DNA of 45,817 nucleotides, from assembly GCA_039179985.1 (NCBI GenBank), contig JBCDED010000024.1:1-45817 (forward strand), written 5' to 3'. Positions 25,066-32,734 of the stretch are shown here, piece after piece. The stretch is from JBCCMQ01 sp039179985 (GTDB lineage: Bacteria; Pseudomonadota; Alphaproteobacteria; Rhodobacterales; Rhodobacteraceae). The first letter of the stretch is position 1, and every line of letters begins with the position of its first letter. A model generated the notes under the pieces. It searched no databases and was not told the DNA's origin. It saw only the letters and a program-made list of their open reading frames with translations. Position numbers and translations under genes: made by a program.

Positions 25066-26169
25066 CTATCCAGTCACGAAAAAGGCGTCTGCGTAGCCCG
25101 CCCCGCGGATCTGGCGCAAGAGCGTGTCAGCTTCGCGTTTCGTTGTAGCCGGTCCGACGATCACGCGCCAGAGCGCGGCGTTGGACGTCTGGCTGATGGT
25201 CGGAATGATGCCGGCGCTCCTGAGGCCGTCCGCAGCCGCGTTGGCGTTTTCTCGGGTTGAGAAGACGCCAACCTGCACGTACGGCCGGTCAAGCAGACCG
25301 GATGGGGTTGTCTGAGGCGCCGTTGCCGCTGCGGTTGTCGTAGCGGCCGTGGCTGCGACAGTAGCGGCTGCGGCCGTCACGGGTTCGGCCACGATCGGTT
25401 CGGCAATCACCGGTTCGGCCGACAGGGTGGCGACCTCTACCTCCGCTGTCGGCGCTGCGGCGACCACCGGCGTAGGTTGCGGGGCGTTCGGGCCTTCGGT
25501 TACCGGGCGTCGGGCATCGACGGGCGCAGCCTGGACGCTTGCCGCCGTTCCGGTTTCAACCGTCCCAGTCTCAGCCGCCGTGATCGCCGCCGCGGCTCCT
25601 GCGATCGTTGCGTCCGTGGTGATGTCTGTCTCGGTCTCCGGCAATGCCGCGATCTCGGGGTCGGCCACCGGATCCGTTTCCGGTGCCGGTTCGGGTGTGC
25701 GGTTCACCAATGCCGTAACCTGAATTTCCGTGGGGGAGCCGGCAAGTATGCCAAGCGCTGCGGCAGCGTCCGAGGAGAGTTGAAACTCAGGGCCCGGAAA
25801 AAAGCGTTCGCGCCGGAAGAGGGCGCCTGTCACGGTTTTGCCGTTGTCCTTGTTGCGGATGACAACCGATTGCGGAGAGGCATCGGCGTAGGCCACCCAG
25901 ACGTCCCCGAATGACGGACGCCCGTCCCAGAGCGCCTCTGCGGTCACGTCGAAAACGTCAGGGTCTTCCACAACCCCGCCACCGGCGCCGCCCGTGGCCG
26001 AGGCCACGGCGGTGCCCGGAACGATGTCAGATGTGGAGGATGCCGAAGCGGACGACCTCGCGGAGGCATCGGCAAACAGAGATGAAGTCGTACCGGTCTC
26101 ATCGCAGGCCGTCAGACCTCCTATGACCACCGACGCCACCGCCAACCGCGCAAACGGAAACACTGCCAT
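25066..26169 (-). CDS. SPOR domain lipoprotein
   Basis: A 367-residue protein with a lipobox (GGLTAC, cysteine near residue 22), so it is an outer- or inner-membrane lipoprotein facing the periplasm. The middle (about 140-280) is a low-complexity stretch rich in Ala, Val, Thr, Pro and Glu, probably an extended linker. The last 70 residues (PYVQVGVFSTRENANAAADG to the end) are a SPOR domain that binds denuded peptidoglycan at the division site. This matches the RlpA/DedD-like division-associated SPOR proteins. It is the first gene of the cell-wall/tmk/holB operon. Confidence 0.9.
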   Translation of the reverse strand: MAVFPFARLAVASVVIGGLTACDETGTTSSLFADASARSSASASSTSDIVPGTAVASATGGAGGGVVEDPDVFDVTAEALWDGRPSFGDVWVAYADASPQSVVIRNKDNGKTVTGALFRRERFFPGPEFQLSSDAAAALGILAGSPTEIQVTALVNRTPEPAPETDPVADPEIAALPETETDITTDATIAGAAAAITAAETGTVETGTAASVQAAPVDARRPVTEGPNAPQPTPVVAAAPTAEVEVATLSAEPVIAEPIVAEPVTAAAATVAATAATTTAAATAPQTTPSGLLDRPYVQVGVFSTRENANAAADGLRSAGIIPTISQTSNAALWRVIVGPATTKREADTLLRQIRGAGYADAFFVTG

Positions 26170-26219
26170 GTCAAGTCCTCGATTTTATCGCCATTTTTGG
26201 CGTTATTGTCTCCGGCTCT

Positions 26220-26247
26220 TACCGGTTTAGCCTGTTATTAACCGGTA
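26220..26247. promoter_or_regulatory. inverted repeat TACCGGTT-N12-AACCGGTA upstream of the SPOR operon
   Basis: Two perfect eight-base half sites separated by twelve bases, 50 bases before the SPOR gene start and between it and the tRNA. A second small hairpin, CGCCA-TTTT-TGGCG, is at 26189-26202. These could be a regulator site and a leader hairpin; no family is identified. Confidence 0.4.
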
Positions 26248-26371
26248 TAGTACCCTCCAGATGCCTTTATGGAAAGCTTCGAAACGGCAACATCGCAAAT
26301 TTGCGACCAAAGACCTTCAAGAATCGCGGACGTGCCGCTAGGGCTATCCGACGCCGCCCCCGCGCGGCGAC

Positions 26372-26461
26372 GGAAGCGTGGCCGAGCGGTTGAAGGCACT
26401 GGTCTTGAAAACCAGCAGGCGTGAAAGCGTCTCGTGGGTTCGAATCCCACCGCTTCCGCCA
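26372..26461 (+). tRNA. tRNA-Ser(TGA)
   Basis: A complete 90-base class II tRNA. The acceptor stem GGAAGCG (26372-26378) pairs with CGCTTCC (26451-26457), the anticodon loop is CTTGAAA with anticodon TGA, and there is a long variable arm around GGCGTGAAAGCGTC. The T loop TTCGAATCC is normal, the discriminator is G, and CCA is encoded (26459-26461). The integrase gene follows downstream, so the 3' half is the likely attachment site of the element at its right. Confidence 0.96.
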
Positions 26462-26567
26462 CCGACCCATTCCTTTGAGTTGCGTTAGGTATTCCAGGGC
26501 ACCGAAATAAGGGTGTAATTGGGCATAAAGCCGATCTCTAGCTTCCACTCGATTTACCTCAGTTGCC

Positions 26568-26605
26568 GTGGTATGCTCTCGTTGGGTGGTATGGAGTGTG
26601 GTATT
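26568..26605. repeat. three direct GTGGTAT repeats before the integrase
   Basis: GTGGTATG at 26568-26575 and 26586-26593, and GTGGTATT at 26598-26605, all on the + strand in the 150 bases between the tRNA and the integrase start. They are spaced 18 and 12 bases apart. They may be arm-type integrase binding sites. Confidence 0.55.
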
Positions 26606-26609
26606 CTCG

Positions 26610-27806
26610 GTGACGGTACTATCCGGAAAGCTGAAGAAAAACGATGTCGGTAGGCTTGGGCCCGGACGGCACGGGGATGGAAACGGGCTTTATCTGGTAG
26701 TCGATCCGTCCGGTGCGCGGCGCTGGGTGGTCCGCGTGACGGTCAAAGGCCAGAAGAACCGCAAGGGCGCTCCACTTCGTACGGACTTCGGTTTGGGTGG
26801 TGCCAATCTGGTCACAGTTGACGAAGCGCGCGAACGTGCTCTTGAGTACCGCCGGATGGCGCGGTCGGGCCTGAACCCGCGGTTCAACGCGAAAAGAGAA
26901 ATTCCGAGCTTCGAGGAACTGGGCCGCCAGATTCACATCGACAGGCTGCCGACCTGGAAGAACGCGAAGCACGGGCAGCAGTGGCTGAATACCCTCCGCG
27001 ACTACGCCTTTCCCAAGATAGGGCGGATGCCGGTTGATAGCATTGGTCAGCCCGAGGTGCTGATGTGCCTTTCGCCAATCTGGACCGACAAGCATGAAAC
27101 GGCGCGGCGGTTGGCGCAGCGGATCAAGACCGTTCTGGACGTTGCGAAGTCCAAAGGGTTCCGTTCCGGAGAAAACCCGGTCACTGAGATCCGCGATGCA
27201 AAGGTCCTTCCGACAGTTCGTGCAAAGCCTCAACACCATGACGCGATGCCCTGGCGAGAGGTCCCTGCCTTTTACGCCAAGCTTAGCACGCGCAATGCAA
27301 TGGCCGCCAAGGCGCTGCGCTTCACGATCCTGACTGCCGCACGCACATCCGAGGTGTTGGAGATGAAATGGCCGGAGGTCGACTTCGAGGAACGTCTGTG
27401 GACCGTTCCCGCAGAGCGGATGAAGGGTGGAGTGTCGCATCGCGTTCCCTTGACGGACGAGATGCTCGCCATTCTGGAACCACTAAAGGCGCTTAAGTCA
27501 GAGTACGTCTTCGAAGGCCAGAGGCGTCACGCGCCGCTTTCCAACATGTCCATGCTCATGCTGCTGAGGCGTATGGGCATCAAGGACGTCACGGTGCATG
27601 GTTTCCGGAGTTCGTTCAGGGACTGGGCGGCGGAAGAAGCTAACGCACCGCGGGAAGTCGCTGAAGCGGCGCTTGCACATCAGTTCGGCTCGGATGTTGA
27701 GAGGGCGTACGCTAGATCTGATTTACTCCAAAGACGACGATACCTGCTTTCATTGTGGGCTGTGGTTGTCGCATCAGGAGCAAATCAGGGAGGCAACTGG
27801 CTCTAG
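26610..27806 (+). CDS. tyrosine-type site-specific recombinase (integrase)
   Basis: A 398-residue integrase of the DUF4102/phage-P4 type. The N-terminal arm-binding domain (about 1-95, with GDGNGLYLVVDPSG), a SAM-like core-binding domain (about 98-185) and the catalytic domain follow in order. The catalytic residues are R245 (LTAARTSE), K272, H330 and R333 (HGFR), H357 and the nucleophile Y367 (ERAYARS). All are intact. The GTG at 26610 is preferred because the earlier in-frame GTG codons fall inside the GTGGTAT repeats. The stop overlaps the GTG start of the next gene (TAGTG). Confidence 0.9.
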   Translation: MTVLSGKLKKNDVGRLGPGRHGDGNGLYLVVDPSGARRWVVRVTVKGQKNRKGAPLRTDFGLGGANLVTVDEARERALEYRRMARSGLNPRFNAKREIPSFEELGRQIHIDRLPTWKNAKHGQQWLNTLRDYAFPKIGRMPVDSIGQPEVLMCLSPIWTDKHETARRLAQRIKTVLDVAKSKGFRSGENPVTEIRDAKVLPTVRAKPQHHDAMPWREVPAFYAKLSTRNAMAAKALRFTILTAARTSEVLEMKWPEVDFEERLWTVPAERMKGGVSHRVPLTDEMLAILEPLKALKSEYVFEGQRRHAPLSNMSMLMLLRRMGIKDVTVHGFRSSFRDWAAEEANAPREVAEAALAHQFGSDVERAYARSDLLQRRRYLLSLWAVVVASGANQGGNWL

Positions 27807-28678
27807 TGTTTCACCCTCCGGAGTACATAGGCTGGCCCGAGATCCTCGACTTGACGGAAGATTGGGCGGAACGCATTGAACTAGCAATGCGCCTCAAAGG
27901 TGAGGGTATGGACACTGCATTGGCTTGGGACCCATCGCCTCTCCCAAGTAGTTTCGAATATGACGTCGACGATAGTCGTGAAGTTTGGCTGAAAAAGTAC
28001 AAGGAACGTCGCTTTGCTAGGGCGCTGATAGAAGCTTGCATCTTGTCCAAGCTACTAATTTGGAAAGACGTCGCCATTTGCTCTCCAACTGGCGTCGTGA
28101 TGAAGCCAAACAATGCGTTTTTTTTACATTCTGATAGGTTAGATTGGTGTTTTTGGCATCATCCCATTAGAGAGACGCTGGAGTTTCGCAAGTTCTACGA
28201 ACTGTTTGACGAGGGGTCATTCACGTCAGTGGACCTCTTTGAACGGTTTTGTTGTATCGATGCTGTCACCGGCCTAATCACTGAAAAGAACAACTCCGTT
28301 GCGAGGCTGACGAGGGCATTGCATGGCAGCAGTTCCCCGGATGCTGCACAGTCAGTTTTTGACCGTGGCGTTCGCCCTTTTCTCGGTTGGGCCATAGTTT
28401 GGCATCCATCAGATGTCCCGGAAACGCTTTCTGAGTTGTTTGAGCAAATAGGCATCCTAGAAGCAGCCTCGCTTAAACCTGAGGGGCGGGTGCGGGCATC
28501 GCGGGCAGGCCGCCCAAGAAAGATTGAACCGGCGCTGTCAGCCTACAATGAGATGTATCCAGCAGGTCATGAGATCTTAGGCGACAGCTGGAAGATGGTC
28601 GCCAAAGCAATCTCCGATCGAATAGGAATCTGCGTCAGCGAGGATACCATCCGCAGAGCCCTGGGCAAAAAGAAGTAG
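27806..28678 (+). CDS. unknown protein coupled to the integrase
   Basis: A 290-residue protein with no domain that I recognise. It begins at a GTG that shares a base with the integrase stop (TAGTG), with GGGAGG twelve bases upstream. This start is preferred over an ATG at 27755 inside the integrase gene. The body is rich in aromatic and acidic residues (HPPEYIGWPEI, LDWCFWHHPIRETLEF). The C terminus ends with a basic stretch (RASRAGRPRKIE) and a helix-turn-helix-like DRIGICVSEDTIRRALGKKK. Base composition is lower in GC than its neighbours, a sign of transfer. I infer a DNA-binding partner of the integrase. Confidence 0.7.
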   Translation: MFHPPEYIGWPEILDLTEDWAERIELAMRLKGEGMDTALAWDPSPLPSSFEYDVDDSREVWLKKYKERRFARALIEACILSKLLIWKDVAICSPTGVVMKPNNAFFLHSDRLDWCFWHHPIRETLEFRKFYELFDEGSFTSVDLFERFCCIDAVTGLITEKNNSVARLTRALHGSSSPDAAQSVFDRGVRPFLGWAIVWHPSDVPETLSELFEQIGILEAASLKPEGRVRASRAGRPRKIEPALSAYNEMYPAGHEILGDSWKMVAKAISDRIGICVSEDTIRRALGKKK

Positions 28679-28725
28679 CCACATTTGCACATTGCAAAAT
28701 CGACAGGCGTTTCCGGGCGTTTAGG

Positions 28726-28741
28726 CTGGCAATATTGCCAG
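28726..28741. promoter_or_regulatory. perfect 16-base palindrome CTGGCAATATTGCCAG
   Basis: A perfect inverted repeat about 90 bases before the AlpA-like gene, in the 150-base gap after the unknown 290-residue gene. Further TGCAA/TTGCA words lie around it. It is a likely operator for a regulator of the element. Confidence 0.5.
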
Positions 28742-28828
28742 TAGTTTTTGCCTATTTTGCACCCGTTGCTTTCATGCAATATGGACAGCATGCCAGTGCC
28801 ATCACAGACCAATCGAAAGGAATTGGCG

Positions 28829-29038
28829 ATGGCAGACCTCTTCGACAGCAAACGGGCGTATGTGCTGGGCGATCCGGAACTGAACCTGCTCGGCCCGCGC
28901 GAAAAGCTCGCCCAGTGGCGGCATCGCGGCTTTGGCCCGGCGTGGATCAAGATCGGCCGCAAGGTGGTCTATTCCGGTGCTGACCTGAATGCCTGGCTGG
29001 ATGCCCAGAGAACAGATCCCAGCCGCGAGACCGCCTGA
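28829..29038 (+). CDS. AlpA/excisionase-like DNA-binding protein
   Basis: A 69-residue protein with a MerR-like winged helix used by AlpA and excisionases: REKLAQWRHRGFGPAWIKIG, then RKVVYSGADLNAWLDAQR. This is the standard pattern in which the 'W..G.GP.....G....Y...DL..WL' residues form the DNA-binding helix and wing. The start at 28829 has GAAAGGA upstream. It overlaps the next small gene by one base (TGATG). Such proteins control excision or transcription of integrative elements. Confidence 0.85.
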   Translation: MADLFDSKRAYVLGDPELNLLGPREKLAQWRHRGFGPAWIKIGRKVVYSGADLNAWLDAQRTDPSRETA

Positions 29039-29229
29039 TGAAAAACCCCAGCACCGCCAAGCGGGCCGGGGTTCTTCAAGTGACATTGCCTGCCACCGTC
29101 GCAAGTACAGGTAATGCCACGGAAGGGCTGTTCCCGGCAAGACGCAACGAGCGTCGGTATGTCTGGTCGCGGGTGAGCAACTCCGTCGAGTACGTGACGA
29201 TCCGAAAAGGACGGATCGATCATGGCTGA
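29038..29229 (+). CDS. small unknown protein of the element
   Basis: A 63-residue basic protein starting at the stop of the AlpA-like gene and ending eight bases inside the following broken gene. The coupling on both sides supports a real gene. No domain is recognised. It could also be a fragment. Confidence 0.45.
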   Translation: MKNPSTAKRAGVLQVTLPATVASTGNATEGLFPARRNERRYVWSRVSNSVEYVTIRKGRIDHG

Positions 29230-29563
29230 TCTCGGACCGACGCAATCCCGCACCAACAAAACTGTGGGAGGGCCGGACGGCGGCCCTTCGCCAAAGACCG
29301 ATCACCGGGAAAGCGCCGATAACTATCGCGGCGAACTCTAACGCATCGGTGTCTACCGCGTTGCCGAATGCCGGGATGGTCTGCAGTGGCTCTTTCAGCG
29401 CCGGAGACCCCGGTTTCCGGCCGGGGGAGCGGCGTGGGACACGCTCGGGTACTGCGCCACCAAGATCGGCCTGAAGCGGCTCCACCGGGCGCATTTGGGA
29501 CGCGAGGTGCCAGAACTCGACGCGCTGCCCAACCACTTTGCGCGGAGGCCGGGCAATGGGTAG
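29222..29563 (+). pseudogene. element gene interrupted by an in-frame TAA
   Basis: From the ATG at 29222 a reading frame runs 39 codons to a TAA at 29339-29341. The same frame then stays open for 73 more codons to the TAG at 29561-29563. The second part reads like a well-ordered protein (IGVYRVAECRDGLQWLFQRR, then GAAWDTLGYCATK and ELDALPNHFARR). Joined, they form a 113-codon gene with one stop inside it. It may be a nonsense mutation, a recoded stop or two separate short proteins. The full frame ends inside the start of the next gene, as intact operon genes do. Confidence 0.65.
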
Positions 29564-30083
29564 GCGCAGGTCGAACAACGGCAAGAGACCGCAAGAAGGC
29601 CAGTACGTTCAGCTGCCCTACGCGATGCTCAGGTCGCTGGCCTGGCGGTCGCTGTCCGGGACGGCAATGAAGGTTTGGTGCGAGCTCCATAGCCGCTTTA
29701 ACGGCAGCAACAACGGCCAGCTCTTTCTGTCGCTGAACGAGGCGTCCAAGACGCTCGGCTTGGGCAAGTCGACGGTGCAGCGCGCCTTCGAGGATCTGCA
29801 AGAGAAAGGCTTCATCGTGCTGGAGCGCGAAGGCAGCTGGTATCACCGGCAGGCCCATGAGTGGCGTCTGACCACGAAGTCGACGCACACGCGGGACGGG
29901 ACGATAACCGCGACCAACGATTGGCGCAGCTGGCAGCCTGAAAAAACAAAACGCGGTCCTGAAACGGGCCCGTCGCGGTCCTCCGTGGTCCCGTTTGAGA
30001 ACCCAAGACCCCCTCATGGGTCCGATCCAGAACCCGTCAGGGCCAGATCGGGGGCAATCCTCGGTTCTGAAACGGATCACTAA
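29556..30083 (+). CDS. winged-helix protein of the element
   Basis: A 175-residue protein. The middle (about 15-110) is a winged helix of the replication-initiator or MarR-like sort: LPYAMLRSLAWRSLSG, then SLNEASKTLGLGKSTVQRAF as the recognition part and EKGFIVLEREGSWYHR as the wing. The C-terminal 50 residues are Pro- and Ser-rich and probably disordered. The start at 29556 overlaps the stop of the broken gene. It may bind DNA at the element's origin or act as a regulator; this is inference. Confidence 0.75.
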   Translation: MGRRRSNNGKRPQEGQYVQLPYAMLRSLAWRSLSGTAMKVWCELHSRFNGSNNGQLFLSLNEASKTLGLGKSTVQRAFEDLQEKGFIVLEREGSWYHRQAHEWRLTTKSTHTRDGTITATNDWRSWQPEKTKRGPETGPSRSSVVPFENPRPPHGSDPEPVRARSGAILGSETDH

Positions 30084-30116
30084 TACTAACCACTCCCTCA
30101 CAGGAAAGGCAGAGGC

Positions 30117-30728
30117 ATGGCCAAGTCTGAAGACATCACATTGACCAAAACGGCGGCAAGCGAAGACGACGCGGTCGAGGAGGTCCGCGCGTGGCAGCGG
30201 CAAAGGATCAAGGCGCCGGATCTGGAAATCGACTTCGACCCGGATGATCGGACAGCTGCCGTCAGCTACAGGGCGGATGATCCCCTCAAGGCACAAGCGC
30301 TCGCAATGCATGAGATGGGCACGGGAGATGTTCGTTTCTTCCTCGGTCTTAGCGAACAGATCGCGGCACTGGCGCTGAACCCCGACGGCATGTCGGAGCG
30401 TATAGCCAACTTCGCCCATAGCGTCGTGGGGGCTATCCAACCACGGGACGAGATCGAGGCCATGCTGGCGGTGCAGATGGCGGCAACCCACCAGGCCACG
30501 ATGGTCATGGTCCGAAAGCTCAACTGTGCGAGCTCAACACAGCAGCAGGACGCAGCGGAGCGCGCCTACAACAAGTTGGCGCGGACCTTCACGACCCAGA
30601 TGGACGCCCTGAAGAAGTACCGGGCCAAGGCGCCACAGACGGTGCGCGTCGAGGAGGTCAATGTGGGCGACGGCGGCCAGGCGATTGTTGGCAACGTTCA
30701 GCATGGAGGCGCGGATGACAAAACCTGA
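30117..30728 (+). CDS. unknown protein of the element
   Basis: A 203-residue mainly helical, acidic protein with no signal peptide or membrane segment. The middle (about 60-165) is rich in Ala, Met and Gln (ALNPDGMSERIANFAHSVVG, QMAATHQATMVMVRKL) and may form coiled-coil helices; the C terminus has VRVEEVNVGDGGQAIVGNVQ. Proteins of this look are common in alphaproteobacterial mobile elements, from memory. It overlaps the next gene by 14 bases, so they are coupled. No function is assigned. Confidence 0.7.
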   Translation: MAKSEDITLTKTAASEDDAVEEVRAWQRQRIKAPDLEIDFDPDDRTAAVSYRADDPLKAQALAMHEMGTGDVRFFLGLSEQIAALALNPDGMSERIANFAHSVVGAIQPRDEIEAMLAVQMAATHQATMVMVRKLNCASSTQQQDAAERAYNKLARTFTTQMDALKKYRAKAPQTVRVEEVNVGDGGQAIVGNVQHGGADDKT

Positions 30729-30990
30729 CGATACCCCCATGGACCCGGTTGAGCGGTTGAGGAATGCGCCGCGCTGCACGGCAAAGGCAAAGTCCACGGG
30801 GAAACGCTGCAGGTGTCCCGCAGTACGCGGATGGTCTGTCTGCCGTGTGCACGGGGCAAGGGGTGGGCATCTGCCTGGGCCGGGTCACCCGCGCTGGAAG
30901 CGCGGTGGCCGGTCGCAAGACGTGATCCGCGCGCGGCGTTTGTCGAACGCGCTCCGGCGCCTATCCCGGCAGCAGGAACACGACCTCTGA
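30715..30990 (+). CDS. small Cys/His-rich protein of the element
   Basis: A 91-residue basic protein. The segment CTAKAKSTGKRCRCPAVRG and SVCRVHGARGG places four cysteines and one histidine in a row, a possible zinc knuckle. It is followed by a Gly/Pro/Arg-rich stretch. Similar small proteins with a 'C-x-A...C-x-x-P...C-x-x-HG' pattern are found on phages and islands, from memory. GGAGG lies about ten bases before the ATG. The gene overlaps the one before it. Confidence 0.7.
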   Translation: MTKPDDTPMDPVERLRNAPRCTAKAKSTGKRCRCPAVRGWSVCRVHGARGGHLPGPGHPRWKRGGRSQDVIRARRLSNALRRLSRQQEHDL

Positions 30991-31074
30991 GCGGTGAAGC
31001 GGCCGCCCAGCGTGAAAAGATCAAGAGCGCCCCGCGCACCCGTGAGAAGACGTCCATACACAGGAGCAGGACCC

Positions 31075-31350
31075 ATGGACTATACAGAACTCTCCAAAGT
31101 GAAGACCTACCTTGGCCACTTGCAAGACATCGGCACGTATCCGGATCTTCTGGAAACCGACACTGAGGCGCTGGCAGTCATTGCCAATGACGCAAGTGGC
31201 GCGGACTGGGCTGACCATTATGGCGCCGAGCTCATTCGTAGCTACTGGGTAGAAGCCGAAACCGTCGAGGAGCAGGCCGACCTCGGCCATGTCTGCCACA
31301 TGCGCGAAGTGGCCTGGCTCGAAGTGCAGTGCCTCGTTGGTCCCAAGTAG
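31075..31350 (+). CDS. small unknown acidic protein
   Basis: A 91-residue acidic soluble protein starting at an ATG with a good AGGAG site eight bases upstream. It is the last coding sequence of the element cluster on this strand. It is rich in Asp and Glu with four Trp and a C-terminal CHMREVAWLEVQCLVG. No domain is recognised. An open frame extending upstream of the ATG is a shadow. Confidence 0.6.
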   Translation: MDYTELSKVKTYLGHLQDIGTYPDLLETDTEALAVIANDASGADWADHYGAELIRSYWVEAETVEEQADLGHVCHMREVAWLEVQCLVGPK

Positions 31351-31377
31351 GGGCGAAGCGCAACAAGAGGAGCACCC

Positions 31378-31413
31378 CCCAGCCGGTCTTTGCTTTAGCC
31401 GCGGCCGGCTGGG
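31378..31413. repeat. inverted repeat CCCAGCCGG-N18-CCGGCTGGG
   Basis: A nine-base perfect stem 27 bases after the last element gene. No U tract follows, so it is not a clear terminator. It may be a stabilising 3' hairpin or mark the element boundary. Confidence 0.45.
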
Positions 31414-31434
31414 AGGAGCGTCCACTTAGCAAAG

Positions 31435-31490
31435 GAGCCGTCATTCGCTTGAGCTCACACCATTGTCCGTTGTGCGGACTTTTCTGCCGT
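31435..31490 (+). repeat. dispersed 51-nt repeat, weakest copy (E)
   Basis: Shares the 3' core TTGTGCGGAC and the CATTCGCT word at the same distance as the better copies at 32939, 34453 and 35713. Hand-counted identity to the 32939 copy is about 28 of 51. It lies in the gap before the TetR gene. Confidence 0.4.
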
Positions 31491-31591
31491 TCGAAACTTC
31501 TCTCTCGAAGGCTGCTCACGGCCCCAGCTGCCAAAAGCGAGCGGGGGCCGCCCCAGCTTGACCCGTCGACGCCATTGCTCTCATCCCGCCA

Positions 31592-32173
31592 TCAAGTTTC
31601 GGGCAAATACTTGTCCAGCAGAGCATCCACGAGCCCTTCGAGCAACCGATCGCCCGTCTTGTGATCGACGCGAAGAATATCCTCTAGAATGATGAATTGC
31701 TCCATCCCGGTAGTCATAGATAGGCGCCTCGTCAGATTCTCGAATTCCTTTAGCGTCATGGATGAGCGAACCGGTTGAAGAGCCTCGGAAAATGCAGCCA
31801 GTCTTCTTGCGCCGCGCATTTTGACCGTTCCATCTTGCAGCGTAGCTTTCAGGGATTCGGCAAGGAATTGACGAAAGTAGGCTTCGTGATCGCGAGAAAA
31901 GTCGAGGTAGTATTGCGCCACGGCGTGCACGCGACGCCGAACGTCATTAATTTCATCAAGGAGCTCCGACGTCGGAGTCACCTCAATGTCCAATGTGGCA
32001 TCAAAGGCCAAGACGCCTGGATCTGAGAAGTACCTGTAGACCGTCGCACGACTGGTTCTTGCACGCTTGGCGACCTTAGCCAGGGTTACTTCTTTTCCTT
32101 CGGACATAAGCTCCCGTGTCGCGGCTAAGAGAGCTTCGCGGGTCCTGTTTTTCTGGTTTGTTCGAGGAGCCAA
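31592..32173 (-). CDS. TetR/AcrR family transcriptional regulator
   Basis: A 193-residue regulator. The N-terminal helix-turn-helix is TLAKVAKRARTSRATVYRYF (about 35-54), preceded by NRTREALLAATRELMSEG. The remaining helices form the ligand-binding and dimer domain; its ligand is unknown. It is transcribed divergently from the cupin gene, with an imperfect palindrome between them at 32189-32204, so it most likely represses itself and the cupin gene. Confidence 0.88.
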   Translation of the reverse strand: MAPRTNQKNRTREALLAATRELMSEGKEVTLAKVAKRARTSRATVYRYFSDPGVLAFDATLDIEVTPTSELLDEINDVRRRVHAVAQYYLDFSRDHEAYFRQFLAESLKATLQDGTVKMRGARRLAAFSEALQPVRSSMTLKEFENLTRRLSMTTGMEQFIILEDILRVDHKTGDRLLEGLVDALLDKYLPET

Positions 32174-32188
32174 CTCGACCTCGCTTCA

Positions 32189-32204
32189 TGATACACTTGT
32201 CTCA
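32189..32204. promoter_or_regulatory. TetR-type operator candidate TGATACACTTGTCTCA
   Basis: An imperfect 16-base palindrome (12 of 16 positions symmetric, counted by hand) in the 87-base gap between the TetR and cupin genes, close to the TetR start. TetR operators are commonly of this size and position. Confidence 0.5.
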
Positions 32205-32260
32205 TAATTAGAAATGTGTACCATAAAGAGATGGAATCGCAAGTAAAAGGAGCCGTCAAA

Positions 32261-32734
32261 ATGACGCAACCTCGCCCTCGAACCTATCACCTTCTGGGCA
32301 ATCTCCTGACCTTTCACGCCTTTCCGGCAGAGACCGGAGATCGCTACACAGTTGTTGAAATCAAAACCGCGCCAGGCGCCGGCGCACCGTCCAATCATCA
32401 CGCCGGCGAAGACGAGAGCTTCTTTATCCTAGAGGGTGAGTTTGAGTTCTTTGTGAATGGCCAGACGCGAGTTGTCCGTGATGGAGACTTCGTGAAAGTC
32501 CCTGAGGGCGCGGTCCACGCGTTTACTTGTACCGGAGAGGCTCCGGGCCGCCTGTTGTGCATTAACTCTCCAGGCGCGATGCACGATACGTTCTACACTG
32601 AGGCCGGCGAGGCATTGCCGGACGGAACAACAGACATTCCGGAACCAGATGGCCCGCCAGACATTCCGGCAATCATGGGCGTAGCTGAGAAAGTCGGCAT
32701 GACGATCCTGGCGCCTGACAAGGCGCCTGCTTGA
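32261..32734 (+). CDS. cupin domain protein, TetR-linked
   Basis: A 157-residue single cupin domain protein. The metal-binding motif is NHHAGEDESFFILEGEFEFF, with the second motif VPEGAVHAFTC about 45 residues later. Both histidines and the glutamate are in place, so a metal-dependent enzyme or sensor is likely; the substrate is unknown. The start at 32261 has AAAAGGAG nine bases upstream; 15 further upstream codons are in frame but lack such a site. It is divergent from the TetR gene. Confidence 0.85.
   Translation: MTQPRPRTYHLLGNLLTFHAFPAETGDRYTVVEIKTAPGAGAPSNHHAGEDESFFILEGEFEFFVNGQTRVVRDGDFVKVPEGAVHAFTCTGEAPGRLLCINSPGAMHDTFYTEAGEALPDGTTDIPEPDGPPDIPAIMGVAEKVGMTILAPDKAPA

Larger units (their letters stand above)
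26462..31413. mobile_element. putative integrative element at tRNA-Ser
   Basis: A tyrosine integrase next to a tRNA 3' end, followed by small, mostly unknown genes with an AlpA-like regulator, a broken gene and a winged-helix protein. The left end is taken as the tRNA 3' end. I searched by eye for a second copy of the tRNA 3' end further right and found none, so the right end is a guess. It is placed near an inverted repeat at 31378-31413. Confidence 0.5.
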
